64,000 nt of DNA from Sphingomonas sp. TDK1 (GTDB lineage Bacteria; Pseudomonadota; Alphaproteobacteria; Sphingomonadales; Sphingomonadaceae): NCBI RefSeq assembly GCF_001650735.1, contig NZ_LXVY01000034.1:248001-312000 (forward strand). The letters are read 5' to 3'. The number at the start of each line of letters is the position of its first letter. Within the stretch, counting starts at the first letter, position 1. Both the position numbers and the translations under genes were made by a program. Below, in pieces: positions 43,179-52,972 of this stretch. The notes below the pieces were generated by a model. It had not been told where the DNA came from and ran no database searches. It saw nothing but the letters and a program-made list of their open reading frames with translations.

Positions 43179-45023
43179 GTGGACATTTCGCTTCAGAACA
43201 ACATTTTGGAGCTCGTCGCCAAGGGTGTGGACCTCGCCTCGGCAACCGATCGCCTGTGTCGGGAAGTCGAAATCCGCTTGCCGGACGTTCGCTGTTCGGT
43301 GCTCAGGGTGGACGTCGCAGGCCGACTGCACCCCGTCGCCGGCCCGAGCCTGCCGGAATATTATCTCCAGTCCATCGACGGGCTGATGATCGGTCCGAAG
43401 GTGGGCTCCTGCGGCGCCGCGGCCTATCTCGGCGAACCCTATACCAGCATCGACATCGAGAGCGATCCCAACTGGACGAAGTTTCTCGATCTGACGCGCC
43501 CCCTCGAAATGCGCGGTTGCTGGTCCAACCCGATCAAGAACGGTCGCGGCGAGGTCACCGGGGTGGTGGCATTCTATTACCGGGTGCCTCGCGGCCCTAC
43601 CCCGTTGGAGCGGCGCATCATCCGCGTTTGCCTGCATTTGTGCGCTATTGCGATCGAACAGGATATCTGGCGGGCGCAGCACGTACGCCGCGCGCAGCTC
43701 GACGGCCTCACGGGGCTACCCAATCGTTCCGCCTTCAACACCTCGCTGGGCGATCTCGACTGCTCCGAACCGGGAGCCTGGGGATTGATCCTGCTCGATC
43801 TCGACAATCTGAAGATCGTCAACGACACGTTCGGCCACGTCGCGGGCGATGCCCTGATCATCCAGGCCGCCAGTCGCCTGGCAGATGCCGCAGCGCCGGA
43901 CCGCGCCTATCGATTGGGTGGAGACGAGTTCGCCGTGTTGTTGCAGAGCCCGGCGGCGCTCGCCGACCCTGCCGCGACGGCCCGTTGCCTCCTCGATGCG
44001 CTGGCGCAACCCCTGGAAGGATGCGAACGCAACGTCGTTCCCCGCGCCACGGCAGGCGGCGCACTGATCGGTGAAGGGGAAACCGCCGAGCAGGTGCGCC
44101 TCAATGCGGATCTCGCCCTGTATCACGCCAAGGAGACCGCCCGCGGCAGCTATGTGCGCTATGTGCCCGGTATCGCAACGCGAATGGCGCGACGGCTGGA
44201 TGCCATCAGCGCAGTCGAACGCGCGCTCGCCGAAGACCGGCTGCTGCCCCATTACCAGCCGCTGATCGACCTGCGCACCGGCACGATCCTCGGCTTTGAG
44301 GCGCTTTGCCGCATGCGCACCGACGAGCGGATCGTGTCCGCCGCCGAGTTCTTCGAGGCAACCACTGACGGCAAGGTCGCCGGCGCTATAACCGCACGCA
44401 TGCTGGAGCGCGTGGCGGCCGATCTGCGGCAATGGTGCGATCTCGGTATCGCGCCGCCGCATATCGGCATGAACTTTTCGTCCAGCGACTTCCACGGGTC
44501 GCGACTTCGGGAAATGATCCCCGAGACCCTGCAACGCTACGGCGTCCCGCTGCATCATCTGACGCTGGAGATCACCGAGACCGTGTATCTGGGCCAGGGC
44601 GACACCGTAGTAGCCGATACGCTCCGCTGGTTCCGAGCCCAGGGCCTGCTGGTCGCACTGGACGATTTCGGTACGGGCTATGCCTCGCTAACCCACCTGC
44701 TCACCATGCCGGTCGACTTCATCAAGATCGACAAGAGCTTCACCGATCAGTTGCTGCAGAACAGCGCGAGCCGCGCGATCGTCGAGGGCGTGCTGCACAT
44801 CGCCCAGGAACTCGACATGCGGGTCATCGCCGAAGGCGTCGAGACGGAACTCCAGGCCGAGCGCCTGCGCAGTATCGGCTGCACCTTCGGCCAAGGGCAT
44901 CTTTTCTCCCCCGCCGTCGGCGTCGAGCGTGCGACCGAAATACTGCAGCTGGCCCGCAAGACCGATTTTCCGGCGGTCCTCAACGGCAGGGCTGCACCAC
45001 CAGACCCCGCCGTGCTGCATTGA
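43179..45023 (+). CDS. GAF-GGDEF-EAL cyclic-di-GMP protein
   Basis: 614 aa from GTG 43179 (AGAAGG about 11 bases before; the frame is open further upstream without an ATG). Residues of about 10-160 look like a GAF sensor (VGSCGAAAYLGEPY). GGDEF domain: DGLTGLPNRSAF, DLDNLKIVNDTFGHVAGD, YRLGGDEFAVLL with the catalytic GGDEF intact. EAL domain: ILGFEALCRM, MNFSSSDF, ITETVYLGQGD, ALDDFGTGYASLTHLL, IAEGVETELQ. Both active sites look complete, so it could make or break c-di-GMP, and net activity cannot be told. The start is uncertain. Confidence 0.88.
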   Translation: MDISLQNNILELVAKGVDLASATDRLCREVEIRLPDVRCSVLRVDVAGRLHPVAGPSLPEYYLQSIDGLMIGPKVGSCGAAAYLGEPYTSIDIESDPNWTKFLDLTRPLEMRGCWSNPIKNGRGEVTGVVAFYYRVPRGPTPLERRIIRVCLHLCAIAIEQDIWRAQHVRRAQLDGLTGLPNRSAFNTSLGDLDCSEPGAWGLILLDLDNLKIVNDTFGHVAGDALIIQAASRLADAAAPDRAYRLGGDEFAVLLQSPAALADPAATARCLLDALAQPLEGCERNVVPRATAGGALIGEGETAEQVRLNADLALYHAKETARGSYVRYVPGIATRMARRLDAISAVERALAEDRLLPHYQPLIDLRTGTILGFEALCRMRTDERIVSAAEFFEATTDGKVAGAITARMLERVAADLRQWCDLGIAPPHIGMNFSSSDFHGSRLREMIPETLQRYGVPLHHLTLEITETVYLGQGDTVVADTLRWFRAQGLLVALDDFGTGYASLTHLLTMPVDFIKIDKSFTDQLLQNSASRAIVEGVLHIAQELDMRVIAEGVETELQAERLRSIGCTFGQGHLFSPAVGVERATEILQLARKTDFPAVLNGRAAPPDPAVLH

Positions 45024-45032
45024 CCTGGGGGA

Positions 45033-45785
45033 TCAGAGTTCGGCGAGTGCGACTTCGGTTTCGCCGATCGCGCGCGGGGAGCCCACATCAAACCACAGGC
45101 CCTGATGGACTGCGCCCCAGAGCCGCCCCGCTGCCATCGCGCGATCCCAGAACAAATTGGTGGAGAACGGCCCCTCGGGCCAATCGCGAATCACGCGGGG
45201 CGCTAGGATTTGCACGCCGGTGAACACGAACGGCGCCAGACGGCCGGGCTTGCGCCGCTCGGTGATCCGGCCGAAGGCGTCGAGCCGGAAGTCGCCGGCA
45301 CCGCGATGGCAGGTGGCGCGCGCGAGCGGCACCAGAAGCAGCAGCGCGTCCATCTTCGTCTCGTCCCACTGGGCGGAGAGCAGGCGGATGGCGTCGCTAG
45401 GACCGTCGACCCAAAGATTGTCGCTGTTGACGCACAGGAACGGCTGGTCGCCCAGCATGTCTCGCGCCTGCACCAGACCGCCGCCGGTTTCCATCAGCTG
45501 CCGGCGTTCGTCGGAGACCAGCAGTTCCATGCCCCGGACGCGTGCGCGCAGATGCGCTTCGAGCTGGTCCGCGAGATAATGGACGTTTACCACGGCGCGC
45601 GCGACGCCCGCCGCGCTCAACCGATCGAACACATGATCGATCAGCGGCTTGCCCGCCACCTCGATCAGCGGCTTGGGTCGCACGACGGTGAGCGGCCGCA
45701 TGCGCTTGCCGAGACCGGCCGCCATCACCATCGCCGTATGCGGCACGGGCGCGGCGGGCTGCGGGCGGAGCGAATAGATCGTCAT
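45033..45785 (-). CDS. murU: N-acetylmuramate-1-phosphate uridylyltransferase (MurU-like)
   Basis: 250 aa nucleotidyltransferase. The start region TAMVMAAGLGKRMRPLT and RPKPLIEVAGKPLIDHV carries the NTP-binding loop; CVNSDNLWVDGP has the metal-binding Asp; WFDVGSPRAIGE closes the fold. With AmgK it converts recycled MurNAc to UDP-MurNAc, bypassing de novo synthesis, as in Pseudomonas and Caulobacter. The start at 45785 overlaps the amgK stop by 4 bases. Function is assigned mainly from this pairing. Confidence 0.86.
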   Translation of the reverse strand: MTIYSLRPQPAAPVPHTAMVMAAGLGKRMRPLTVVRPKPLIEVAGKPLIDHVFDRLSAAGVARAVVNVHYLADQLEAHLRARVRGMELLVSDERRQLMETGGGLVQARDMLGDQPFLCVNSDNLWVDGPSDAIRLLSAQWDETKMDALLLLVPLARATCHRGAGDFRLDAFGRITERRKPGRLAPFVFTGVQILAPRVIRDWPEGPFSTNLFWDRAMAAGRLWGAVHQGLWFDVGSPRAIGETEVALAEL

Positions 45786-46753
45786 GCCGCCACCTGCATC
45801 GGGTCGCCGCGACGGTCTGCCGGTACATTGGCAGCAAACCAGTCTGCCACCGGCGCCAGCGCCGGATGGGCAAGATCCCGTTCCAGATAGGCCCAGACGC
45901 GCGGGCACAGCGCCGGGTAGCGCGGCTTTCCGTCCCGCTTCCACAGCCGGGTGAAAATGCCCAGGATCTTCGCATTCCGCTGCGCGCCCAGCACGTGATA
46001 GGCGATATCGAACGCTTCCCCAGCCCCGGTCGCCTCCCGGTAACGCGCGAGCATCGCCGCTTCCACGGCCGCCGGAACATCGCGTCGCGCGTCCTGAAGC
46101 AGCGACACGAGATCATAGGCGGGATGTCCGGCAAGCGCGTCCTGGAAGTCGAGCAGTCCCAAACGTTCGCCACCCTCAATCAGCATCAGGTTTTCGGCAT
46201 GGTAGTCGCGCAGCACCGTGACGGGACGATGACCGTCGAGCAGCGGGGCAAGGACCGCGTCCCAGGCGGCGACATAGCCGGCCGCATCGACGTTCAGCCC
46301 GACCGCGGGGCAATACCATTCGACGAACAGGCCAGCCTCGCGCTGATACACGGCGCGGTCATACGGCGTGTCCACACCGGCCTCTTCCGCGTGGAGCCGA
46401 ACCAGCAGATCGACCGCGGCCCCATAAAGGCCCCGTTCCCGCGCGGGTTCCGCGTCCACCGTCTCGCGAAGGCGAACGTCGCCGAAATCCTCCAGCAGCA
46501 CCAGGCCCTGGTCCAGATCCGCGTGCAGGATCGCCGGCGCGGCGAAGCCATGGTCCGTCAGCCACTGCGCGACGGCGAGGAAAGGGCGCGGATCCTCGTG
46601 CGGCGGCGGCGCGTCCATCAGGATCGCGCTGCGGTCACCATCGACGACGCGGAAATAGCGGCGGAACGATGCGTCGCCGGCAACGGGCAGGATGCGCGCC
46701 CCGTCCCAGGCGGCGGATGCAAGAAAAGCGGGTGCCGCAAGCGGCGGTGTCAT
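45782..46753 (-). CDS. amgK: N-acetylmuramate/N-acetylglucosamine kinase (AmgK-like)
   Basis: 323 aa of the aminoglycoside phosphotransferase fold. Visible motifs are GDASFRRYFRVVDG (nucleotide loop region), LVLLEDFGDVRLRE, TVLRDYHAENLMLI (catalytic Asp) and LGLLDFQDALAGHPAYDLVSLL (metal-binding Asp). AmgK phosphorylates C-1 of MurNAc. The ATG at 46753 overlaps the tsaE stop; an ATG at 46765 is an alternative with a slightly better ribosome-binding site. Position between tsaE and murU is a common alphaproteobacterial order. Confidence 0.87.
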   Translation of the reverse strand: MTPPLAAPAFLASAAWDGARILPVAGDASFRRYFRVVDGDRSAILMDAPPPHEDPRPFLAVAQWLTDHGFAAPAILHADLDQGLVLLEDFGDVRLRETVDAEPARERGLYGAAVDLLVRLHAEEAGVDTPYDRAVYQREAGLFVEWYCPAVGLNVDAAGYVAAWDAVLAPLLDGHRPVTVLRDYHAENLMLIEGGERLGLLDFQDALAGHPAYDLVSLLQDARRDVPAAVEAAMLARYREATGAGEAFDIAYHVLGAQRNAKILGIFTRLWKRDGKPRYPALCPRVWAYLERDLAHPALAPVADWFAANVPADRRGDPMQVAA

Positions 46754-47208
46754 ATCAACGGCCATCGGCCTTCCCATGCCGCCGGCACGCGCGCTGTCAA
46801 GGCGCGGACGCCATCGGGTGCGACCTCCAGCGTCAACCACAAGGCATCGTGCCAGGCACCCTCGTCCAGCCGCTCCGGCCATTCGACGAGCAGCAGCGAA
46901 TCACTGCGGGCATCGTCGAGCCCGAGTTCCTCGGCTTCCGACGGATCGTCGATGCGATAGAGATCGACATGCAGAACCGGCAGCCGCACCTCGGGCGGGT
47001 CATAGGGCTGGACGATCGCGAAGCTCGGCGACGGCGCCTCGCCCTCCAGCCCGAGCGCGGCGAGCAGCCCGCGCGCGATGCTCGTCTTGCCTGCGCCGAG
47101 CGGACCGGAAAGCGCAATGACGTCGCCGGCACGCACGATGGCGGCCAGTTTCGCGCCCAGTCCCAGCGCGGCCTCGAGAGAGGCCAACACCATGCGATCC
47201 TCGGTCAT
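46750..47208 (-). CDS. tsaE: tRNA threonylcarbamoyladenosine biosynthesis ATPase TsaE
   Basis: 152 aa, the usual TsaE size. Walker A is SGPLGAGKTSIARGLL; SPSFAIVQPYDP, LHVDLYRIDDPSEAEELGLDD and LLLVEWPERLDE are family signatures. It helps TsaB-TsaD attach threonylcarbamoyl to A37 of tRNAs that read ANN codons. It overlaps divL by 4 bases and amgK by 4 bases, so it lies in the middle of one transcript. Confidence 0.93.
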   Translation of the reverse strand: MTEDRMVLASLEAALGLGAKLAAIVRAGDVIALSGPLGAGKTSIARGLLAALGLEGEAPSPSFAIVQPYDPPEVRLPVLHVDLYRIDDPSEAEELGLDDARSDSLLLVEWPERLDEGAWHDALWLTLEVAPDGVRALTARVPAAWEGRWPLI

Positions 47209-49544
47209 CCGCGGGGCAGTTCCACCGTCACGAGCGTTCCTTGTCCAGGTTCCGAAATCAGCTCGATCCGCCCGCCATGCGCCTCCACGAACTGCTTGGC
47301 GAGCGGCAGGCCCAGGCCGAGCGCGCGATCCCCGCCTCGAGAGGTGCCGACCTGCGCGAACCGATCAAAGGCGCGCGCTACCGCTTCCGGCGCCATGCCC
47401 GGGCCGTCGTCGCTCACGATCACGCGCGCTACTCTCGCATTCCCGTCCAGATGCAGCAGTACCCGGCCGCCCTCGCCCGTATTCGATACCGCATGGCGCA
47501 GCAGATGCTCGACCGTCTGCCGGATACGCCTGGCGTCGCCCTGGACCACCCCGGCCGTACCCGCGTCCTCGACCACCAGTTCGATCGCCTTGCCTTTGGC
47601 GAGCGGCGCGATGACCTCGGCGGCACCGGTGGCGGCAAGCTCGATATCCACCGTTTCCCGCTCGATCGGCTGGCCTTCGTTCTGCGTCAGGTCCAGCACG
47701 TCGTCGATCAACCCGCCTAGCCGATCGACCGACATCAGGATCGCCTCGACATATTCCTTGCCGTCGGCACTCAGTTTGCCGGCGAAACCACCCTGCAGCA
47801 TCTCGCCGAAACCCTTGATCGAGGTCAGCGGCGTCCGCAGTTCGTAGCTCATGTTCGCGACAAAGGCGGTGCGCACGCGATCCGCCGCCTCCAGCGCCTC
47901 GTTGCGGTCGCGCAGCGCGCGTTCCACCCGCTGGCGATCGGTGGTGTCGAGCATCGTCACCAGCGCATTGCCGTCCGGCAAGGGCACCGCCGCAATGTCG
48001 AAATGTCGACCATTGGCGAAGGTGATGCTGGATCCGCGCTGCTGGCGGTCCTTGGCGGCCAGGCGGATCAGATCGCCCAATATCTCCGCGCGCGCCGGAT
48101 TGACCAGCTTGCCGCCCGCAACCTTCACCAAGGTGGCGATCTGAGGATGATTGTCGAGGAAGCCGTCGTCGAAGCTCCAGACCTGTCGGAACTTGCGGTT
48201 CCACAGCTGCAGGCGCCCCTTGCCGAACACTGCGACGGCCTCTGCCAGGCTGTCCAGCGTCGCGGTGCGCACCTGCTGCATCTCGCCATGTTCGCGTTGC
48301 AGCTCAAACTGCTGGGTCTGATCCTCGAAGATCAGCAACAGCCCGCCTTCGGGCAGCGGCTGTGCCACGACGCGCAGGTGGGTGGTGCCGATGCTCCAGC
48401 TCTCCTCCACCGCTTCGGGCGCAGTGAACCATTCGCGGCGCTCCGCCTTCCACGCCGGGAAGTCCCGCACGTCCGGCAGCTTGCGCGCTTCGCGCATGCG
48501 CTCCAGCACGCGATCGAATTCGGGCCGGTCCGCCAGCCACTCGTTCTTCATCGCGAACAGCCGGCGGAAGGGCTGATTGCAGAAGACGAGGCTGCGATCC
48601 GAGCCGAACTGCGCGACGCCGGCGGACATACGGTCCAGCATCGCCCGCTGCGCCTCGGCGAACCGCTTCAGGCCGCCGCGGGCGCGCTCCAGTTCCTCGA
48701 TGTCCACCGCGAAGCCCGCAATGCCGCCGGTTGGGAGCGGCACGTCGTGCAAGCGCAGCATGCGCCGGGCGCCGGCGATCGTCGCTGGCATCGAGGCCGA
48801 TTGCGGCTCCTGCGTGTCGCGCGCGATCGCCGCATTGGCGAGCGGCCCGCCGAGCCCCGCGCCGTCCACCAGCTCCAGCCCCCGCGCCACGACATCTTCC
48901 GCATCGCGCCCCTCGACGGCACGGACATACGCGGTGTTGACCATCAGCAGCCGAAGATCGGGCCCGCGATACCACATTGGCATCGGTGCGGCCTCGATCA
49001 GCGCGGTCAGCGCGTCGAACGCGGCACGCAGCCGGTCCGCCTCGCGCTCCAGCGCGCCCAATTCCGCCTGACTGTCGGTCGCGTCGAGCACCCAGAGCAG
49101 GACGCTCCCGGGCGTCTCTACCGCTTCGGAGGCACGCTCCCCCAATACCAGCAGCATCCGTTCGGACCCGCGCACCGGCAGCGACAGGCGGAAGGACTGG
49201 CCGGCGCGCTGGGCAGCTTCGACATGATCGGCGAGCAGCGCGACATCTTCCGGCTCCAGCCCGGCGTCCTTCTGCGACAGTCTGGGAAGCGATTCGACCG
49301 GCCCGTCTAGCCCGAGCCAGCCGGCAAGACGCGGCGACATTTCCATTCGGCCATCGGCGCGTACCAGCATCGGCAGCGCCGGCGACGTTCTGGCAAAACG
49401 CAGGAGCCGGCGGTTCTGCTCATAGGCCGTCAGCGCCGCCGCGCGTGCGGCGAGGCCCGCGTACAGCGCCCAGATGGCGACGATCAGCACAAAAGCGAGC
49501 ACCGCCCCGACGAGAGCGGCGCTACTCTGCGAGAGTACGATCAA
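47205..49544 (-). CDS. divL: DivL-type PAS pseudo-histidine (tyrosine) kinase
   Basis: 779 aa. One membrane helix sits at the N-terminus (LVGAVLAFVLIVAIWALYAG), followed by several PAS-like domains (about 50-550), a dimerisation helix and an ATPase domain (DGPGMAPE, LGLGLPLAKQFVEAHGG). The H-box reads ANMSYELRTPLTS: the phospho-accepting His is Tyr567. That is the hallmark of Caulobacter DivL (Tyr550), which controls the CckA-CtrA cell-cycle relay rather than acting as a normal kinase. The start is TTG at 49544 with only a weak ribosome site. Length and the tsaE neighbour also fit DivL. Confidence 0.9.
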   Translation of the reverse strand: MIVLSQSSAALVGAVLAFVLIVAIWALYAGLAARAAALTAYEQNRRLLRFARTSPALPMLVRADGRMEMSPRLAGWLGLDGPVESLPRLSQKDAGLEPEDVALLADHVEAAQRAGQSFRLSLPVRGSERMLLVLGERASEAVETPGSVLLWVLDATDSQAELGALEREADRLRAAFDALTALIEAAPMPMWYRGPDLRLLMVNTAYVRAVEGRDAEDVVARGLELVDGAGLGGPLANAAIARDTQEPQSASMPATIAGARRMLRLHDVPLPTGGIAGFAVDIEELERARGGLKRFAEAQRAMLDRMSAGVAQFGSDRSLVFCNQPFRRLFAMKNEWLADRPEFDRVLERMREARKLPDVRDFPAWKAERREWFTAPEAVEESWSIGTTHLRVVAQPLPEGGLLLIFEDQTQQFELQREHGEMQQVRTATLDSLAEAVAVFGKGRLQLWNRKFRQVWSFDDGFLDNHPQIATLVKVAGGKLVNPARAEILGDLIRLAAKDRQQRGSSITFANGRHFDIAAVPLPDGNALVTMLDTTDRQRVERALRDRNEALEAADRVRTAFVANMSYELRTPLTSIKGFGEMLQGGFAGKLSADGKEYVEAILMSVDRLGGLIDDVLDLTQNEGQPIERETVDIELAATGAAEVIAPLAKGKAIELVVEDAGTAGVVQGDARRIRQTVEHLLRHAVSNTGEGGRVLLHLDGNARVARVIVSDDGPGMAPEAVARAFDRFAQVGTSRGGDRALGLGLPLAKQFVEAHGGRIELISEPGQGTLVTVELPRG

Positions 49545-49877
49545 CGAAGGTCATCCGGCATGCCCACCCTTCGTCCTTAAGCCAATGGAGGGGGAGGCGA
49601 AAAGCCCTTTGCGTGCGACAGACACGCAAGTCGGAACGGCTGTGGCAAATTTTTGAAACCAAAAACACGCACACAGAAATATAAGACATATTATCGAAAC
49701 TTAACAGAATTACTTCAAAACCGATGAATAGTTGTAAATTGGTTACAGTATTCTTCAGATCGTCCTAGCCGGACAACCGCTCGCTGGCATTGTCCATTCC
49801 CAGACCCTAACCGCATCAACCTTCACGCGCGGCAAAAATCCGCGCTGGTATACGTCATGTGAGTAGGATGTTTCTCT
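49545..49877. other. Divergent intergenic region between divL and the TonB-dependent receptor
   Basis: 333 bases without a gene. About 49640-49760 is strikingly AT-rich compared with its neighbourhood (for example AATATAAGACATATTATCG, TTAACAGAATTACTTCAAAA, GTTGTAAATTGGTTACAG), which suits promoters for both flanking genes. I could not pick a -35/-10 pair with proper spacing. GTAGGATG just before 49878 is the likely ribosome-binding site of the receptor. Confidence 0.6.
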
Positions 49878-52796
49878 ATGTATCTTGTGCGTCGCCACCA
49901 ATTGCTCGCTAGTACGCTGCTGGCGAGCACGATGATCGCCGTCCCGCATGCCGCAGCGCAGCAGGCAGCGCCTGCGCAGACGGCCGGCGCGCAGGATCAG
50001 GCACCGACCGAAATCGTCGTGACCGGTTCGCGCATCGCTTCGCCGGCCGCCGCTTCCGCGTCTCCGCTGCAGGTGATCAGCGCCGAGCAGATCCAGCAGC
50101 AGGGCGCGATCAACGTCCAGGAAGTACTGCTGCAGAACCCGGCCTTCGGCACGCCGGGCATCAGCCGCACCAATTCCAGCTTCGCCACGCAGGGCGCCGG
50201 TGCCGCGACCGTTAATCTGCGCAACCTCGGCGAAGACCGCACGCTGGTGCTCGTCAACGGCCGCCGCTTCGTGTCGGGCCAGCCAGGCAGTCAGGCCGTC
50301 GACCTGAACGTGATCCCGACCGGCTTCATCGAGCGGATCGACACCCTCACCGGTGGCGCCTCGGCCGTTTACGGTTCGGACGCCGTCGCGGGCGTGGTGA
50401 ACATCATCTACAAGAAGAACTTCGAGGGCCTGCAGGCCGACGCACAGCTCGGCATTACCGGTCGCGGTGACGGCTTCGATCAGCAGTACAGCCTGCTCGG
50501 CGGCAAGAACTTTGCCGATGGCCGCGGCAACGTGATGCTGTTCGGCAGCTATTCGAAGCAGGGCACCGTGCTCAAGCGCGACCGCTCGACCGAAGCTGGT
50601 TCCAGCGCGATCGATTCGACGAGCGCAAGCTTTACCCCGAACGATCCCGAGCGGCCCTACTTGTCCGGTTTCACGCCGGGTGGGCGCATCTACGCCGGTG
50701 ACCAGATCTTCAGCTACAACACCGGTTCGCTGGTGGATTGCTCCGACATCAGCTGCGGGGGTTTCAACCGTTCCGACTATCGCTACCTCGCGGTTCCGGT
50801 GGAACGCTATGTCGCTGCCGGACGCGGCAATTTCGAGTTCTCGCCGGCCGCCAACCTGTGGGTCGAAGGCAACTATGCCAAGACTAAGGTGCAGACGGTG
50901 ATCGAGCCTTTCCCGCTCAGCTCGGATCTCGTGGACATTGCGACGGGCGGCCAGGTGCCGATCGAGACGATCGTTGGCGGCACCCGTTATCGAAACCCGT
51001 TCGTTCCGACAGCAATCTTCAACGCGGCGACGGACACGGACGGTGACGGCCTGCGCGACATCTACTTCGATCGTCGTCTCGCCGATTTTGGCCCGCGCAC
51101 GTCTTCGGCCGATCGTGACCTGTTCCGTATCGCGGGCGGCCTGAACGGCTCGTTCGGCGGGGATCGCTGGAACTACGAGGTGTATGGCATCTACGGCCAA
51201 AGCAAGGAGCACCAGACCGGCTCGGGCCAGTTCGACAGCACGAAGTTCACCCAGGCGCTGAACGCCTACACCGATCCGGCAACCGGCCAGATCGTCTGCG
51301 CCGATCCCGCCGCGCGTGCGGCGGGTTGCGTGCCCGCCAACATCTACGGCATTGGCACGCTCGCGCCGGCTGCCGGCTATATCGAGGCGCCGACCACGCT
51401 CGACGCCAAGGTCACCCAGACGGTGTTCGGCGGCAACGTTACCGGCAAGCTCTTCTCGCTGTTTGGCGCGGACGAGGTCGGGATCAACATCGGCACCGAG
51501 TATCGCCGCGAGACCAGCAGCAACACCTTCGATCTGCTGACGCAGCAGGGTCTGAACGGGAACAACGCGCTGCCGTCTACATCGGGCAGCTTCCACGTCT
51601 GGGAAGGCTTCGGCGAAGCGATCGTGCCTCTGCTCCAGGACCGTCCGTTCTTCCACCGCCTCAACGTGCGTGGCGCGATCCGCGTTTCCGACTACTCGAC
51701 GGTCGGCACCACGGTCAGCTACAACTATGGTGGCGAATGGGCGCCGGTGGAGGATATCCGCTTCCGTGTGATCGCCGCGCGCTCGGTGCGTGCGCCGAAC
51801 ATCAACGAACTGTTCCAGCCTGCACAGCAGGACTTCCCGAGCGGCCTCCAGGATCCCTGCCTGGGCGTGACGGCCTCCACTGGCGGCACGCTCGGCACCC
51901 AGTGCCGCGCCGCGGCAGGCGTCGCAGCGAACATCGCCGCCAACGGCGCTTTCGCGGTCAGCCAGGCGGACAAGCAGGGCATCACCAGCTTCGGCGGTGG
52001 CAATCTGGGTCTGCAGGAAGAAAAGGGTGACTCGTTCACGGCCGGCGTGGTGATCAATCCGCGCTCGGTGCATGCGCTGCGCAACCTTGTCGTGACGGTC
52101 GACTATTTCAACATTCGTATCAAGGATGCGATCGTCTTCACTCCGCTGCAGTACACGCTCTCCCAGTGCTACAATGGCGGCGTGCAGGCGTATTGCTCGC
52201 AGATCGTGCGGCGTGCGGCGGCAGTGGGCGCGAACAGCGTGGGCTCGATCGACGAGGTGAACACGACCTTCCGCAACAGCGGCGGCCAGAAGACCTCGGG
52301 CATCGACACCACCGTCACGTGGAATCAGAACCTGTCCGACTGGGGCCTCGCAGGTAATTTCGGCCTTCGCGGATCGTACACCCACCTGTTCACCGGTTAC
52401 ACGGTGCCGGTACCGGGCGCCGAGCGCGACTATTTCGCCGGCGAGATCGGCGCGCCGCGTGACAAGTTCACGATCAACGGCACGTACAACGTGAAGGGCG
52501 TCGGCTTGGCGGTCACCGGCACGTGGCTCAGCCAGTCGAGCATCGATGATCAGCTCACCGGCGAGCGTCCGGGTTCGGACCCGGCAGTGCGCGTGCGGCC
52601 GCAATTCTACCTGGATTCCCAGCTGCGCTTCCGCGTGAACCGCCAGTACGAGTTCTTCGTCGGCGGCGACAACCTGCTCGACAACAAGCCGCCCTACATC
52701 GCCGATATCGGCGCGTCGGCCGGCCAGGATACGGATGCAGGCACCTACGACCCGATCGGCCGCCGCTTCTATGCAGGCGTCCGCCTCGCCTTCTGA
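49878..52796 (+). CDS. TonB-dependent outer-membrane receptor
   Basis: 972 aa. A signal peptide is visible (LLASTLLASTMIAVPHAAAQ). The plug domain follows: TEIVVTGSRIASPAA, then DRTLVLVNGRRFVSGQPG, IDTLTGGASAVYGSDAVAGVVNI. The barrel runs to the end DPIGRRFYAGVRLAF with the usual terminal Phe. Such receptors import large or scarce ligands (siderophores, sugars, B12) using TonB energy. This one looks like the sphingomonad 'Oar/carbohydrate or peptide' type rather than BtuB, but no ligand can be assigned. It stands alone between an AT-rich promoter region and a strong terminator. Confidence 0.92.
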   Translation: MYLVRRHQLLASTLLASTMIAVPHAAAQQAAPAQTAGAQDQAPTEIVVTGSRIASPAAASASPLQVISAEQIQQQGAINVQEVLLQNPAFGTPGISRTNSSFATQGAGAATVNLRNLGEDRTLVLVNGRRFVSGQPGSQAVDLNVIPTGFIERIDTLTGGASAVYGSDAVAGVVNIIYKKNFEGLQADAQLGITGRGDGFDQQYSLLGGKNFADGRGNVMLFGSYSKQGTVLKRDRSTEAGSSAIDSTSASFTPNDPERPYLSGFTPGGRIYAGDQIFSYNTGSLVDCSDISCGGFNRSDYRYLAVPVERYVAAGRGNFEFSPAANLWVEGNYAKTKVQTVIEPFPLSSDLVDIATGGQVPIETIVGGTRYRNPFVPTAIFNAATDTDGDGLRDIYFDRRLADFGPRTSSADRDLFRIAGGLNGSFGGDRWNYEVYGIYGQSKEHQTGSGQFDSTKFTQALNAYTDPATGQIVCADPAARAAGCVPANIYGIGTLAPAAGYIEAPTTLDAKVTQTVFGGNVTGKLFSLFGADEVGINIGTEYRRETSSNTFDLLTQQGLNGNNALPSTSGSFHVWEGFGEAIVPLLQDRPFFHRLNVRGAIRVSDYSTVGTTVSYNYGGEWAPVEDIRFRVIAARSVRAPNINELFQPAQQDFPSGLQDPCLGVTASTGGTLGTQCRAAAGVAANIAANGAFAVSQADKQGITSFGGGNLGLQEEKGDSFTAGVVINPRSVHALRNLVVTVDYFNIRIKDAIVFTPLQYTLSQCYNGGVQAYCSQIVRRAAAVGANSVGSIDEVNTTFRNSGGQKTSGIDTTVTWNQNLSDWGLAGNFGLRGSYTHLFTGYTVPVPGAERDYFAGEIGAPRDKFTINGTYNVKGVGLAVTGTWLSQSSIDDQLTGERPGSDPAVRVRPQFYLDSQLRFRVNRQYEFFVGGDNLLDNKPPYIADIGASAGQDTDAGTYDPIGRRFYAGVRLAF

Positions 52797-52822
52797 CCCA
52801 CGCGCTCAGACCCGACCTGAAA

Positions 52823-52849
52823 GGGGGCCGCCAACGGCCCCCTTTTTTT
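52823..52849 (+). terminator. Strong intrinsic terminator of the TonB-dependent receptor
   Basis: A perfect 8-bp stem GGGGGCCG / CGGCCCCC with a CCAA loop is followed by seven T (52843-52849), 26 bases after the stop codon. Confidence 0.92.
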
Positions 52850-52972
52850 GTCCACCAATATTATCGCGTCGGTGCGGATGCGGTCCATGCCGCCCATTCG
52901 GTCGGTAACAGTCCCGCTCGCAAGGCAGGGTTGGCCGGTCGTCGGTCCGTTCTGCGGCGCGCTCCGAACATA

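Noticed and set aside
49755..52604. 949-codon open frame on the minus strand opposite the TonB-dependent receptor
   Set aside because: Its translation is Arg/Asp/Val-rich with no domain, and it mirrors the codon pattern of the clear receptor gene. It is a typical antisense shadow in high-GC DNA.
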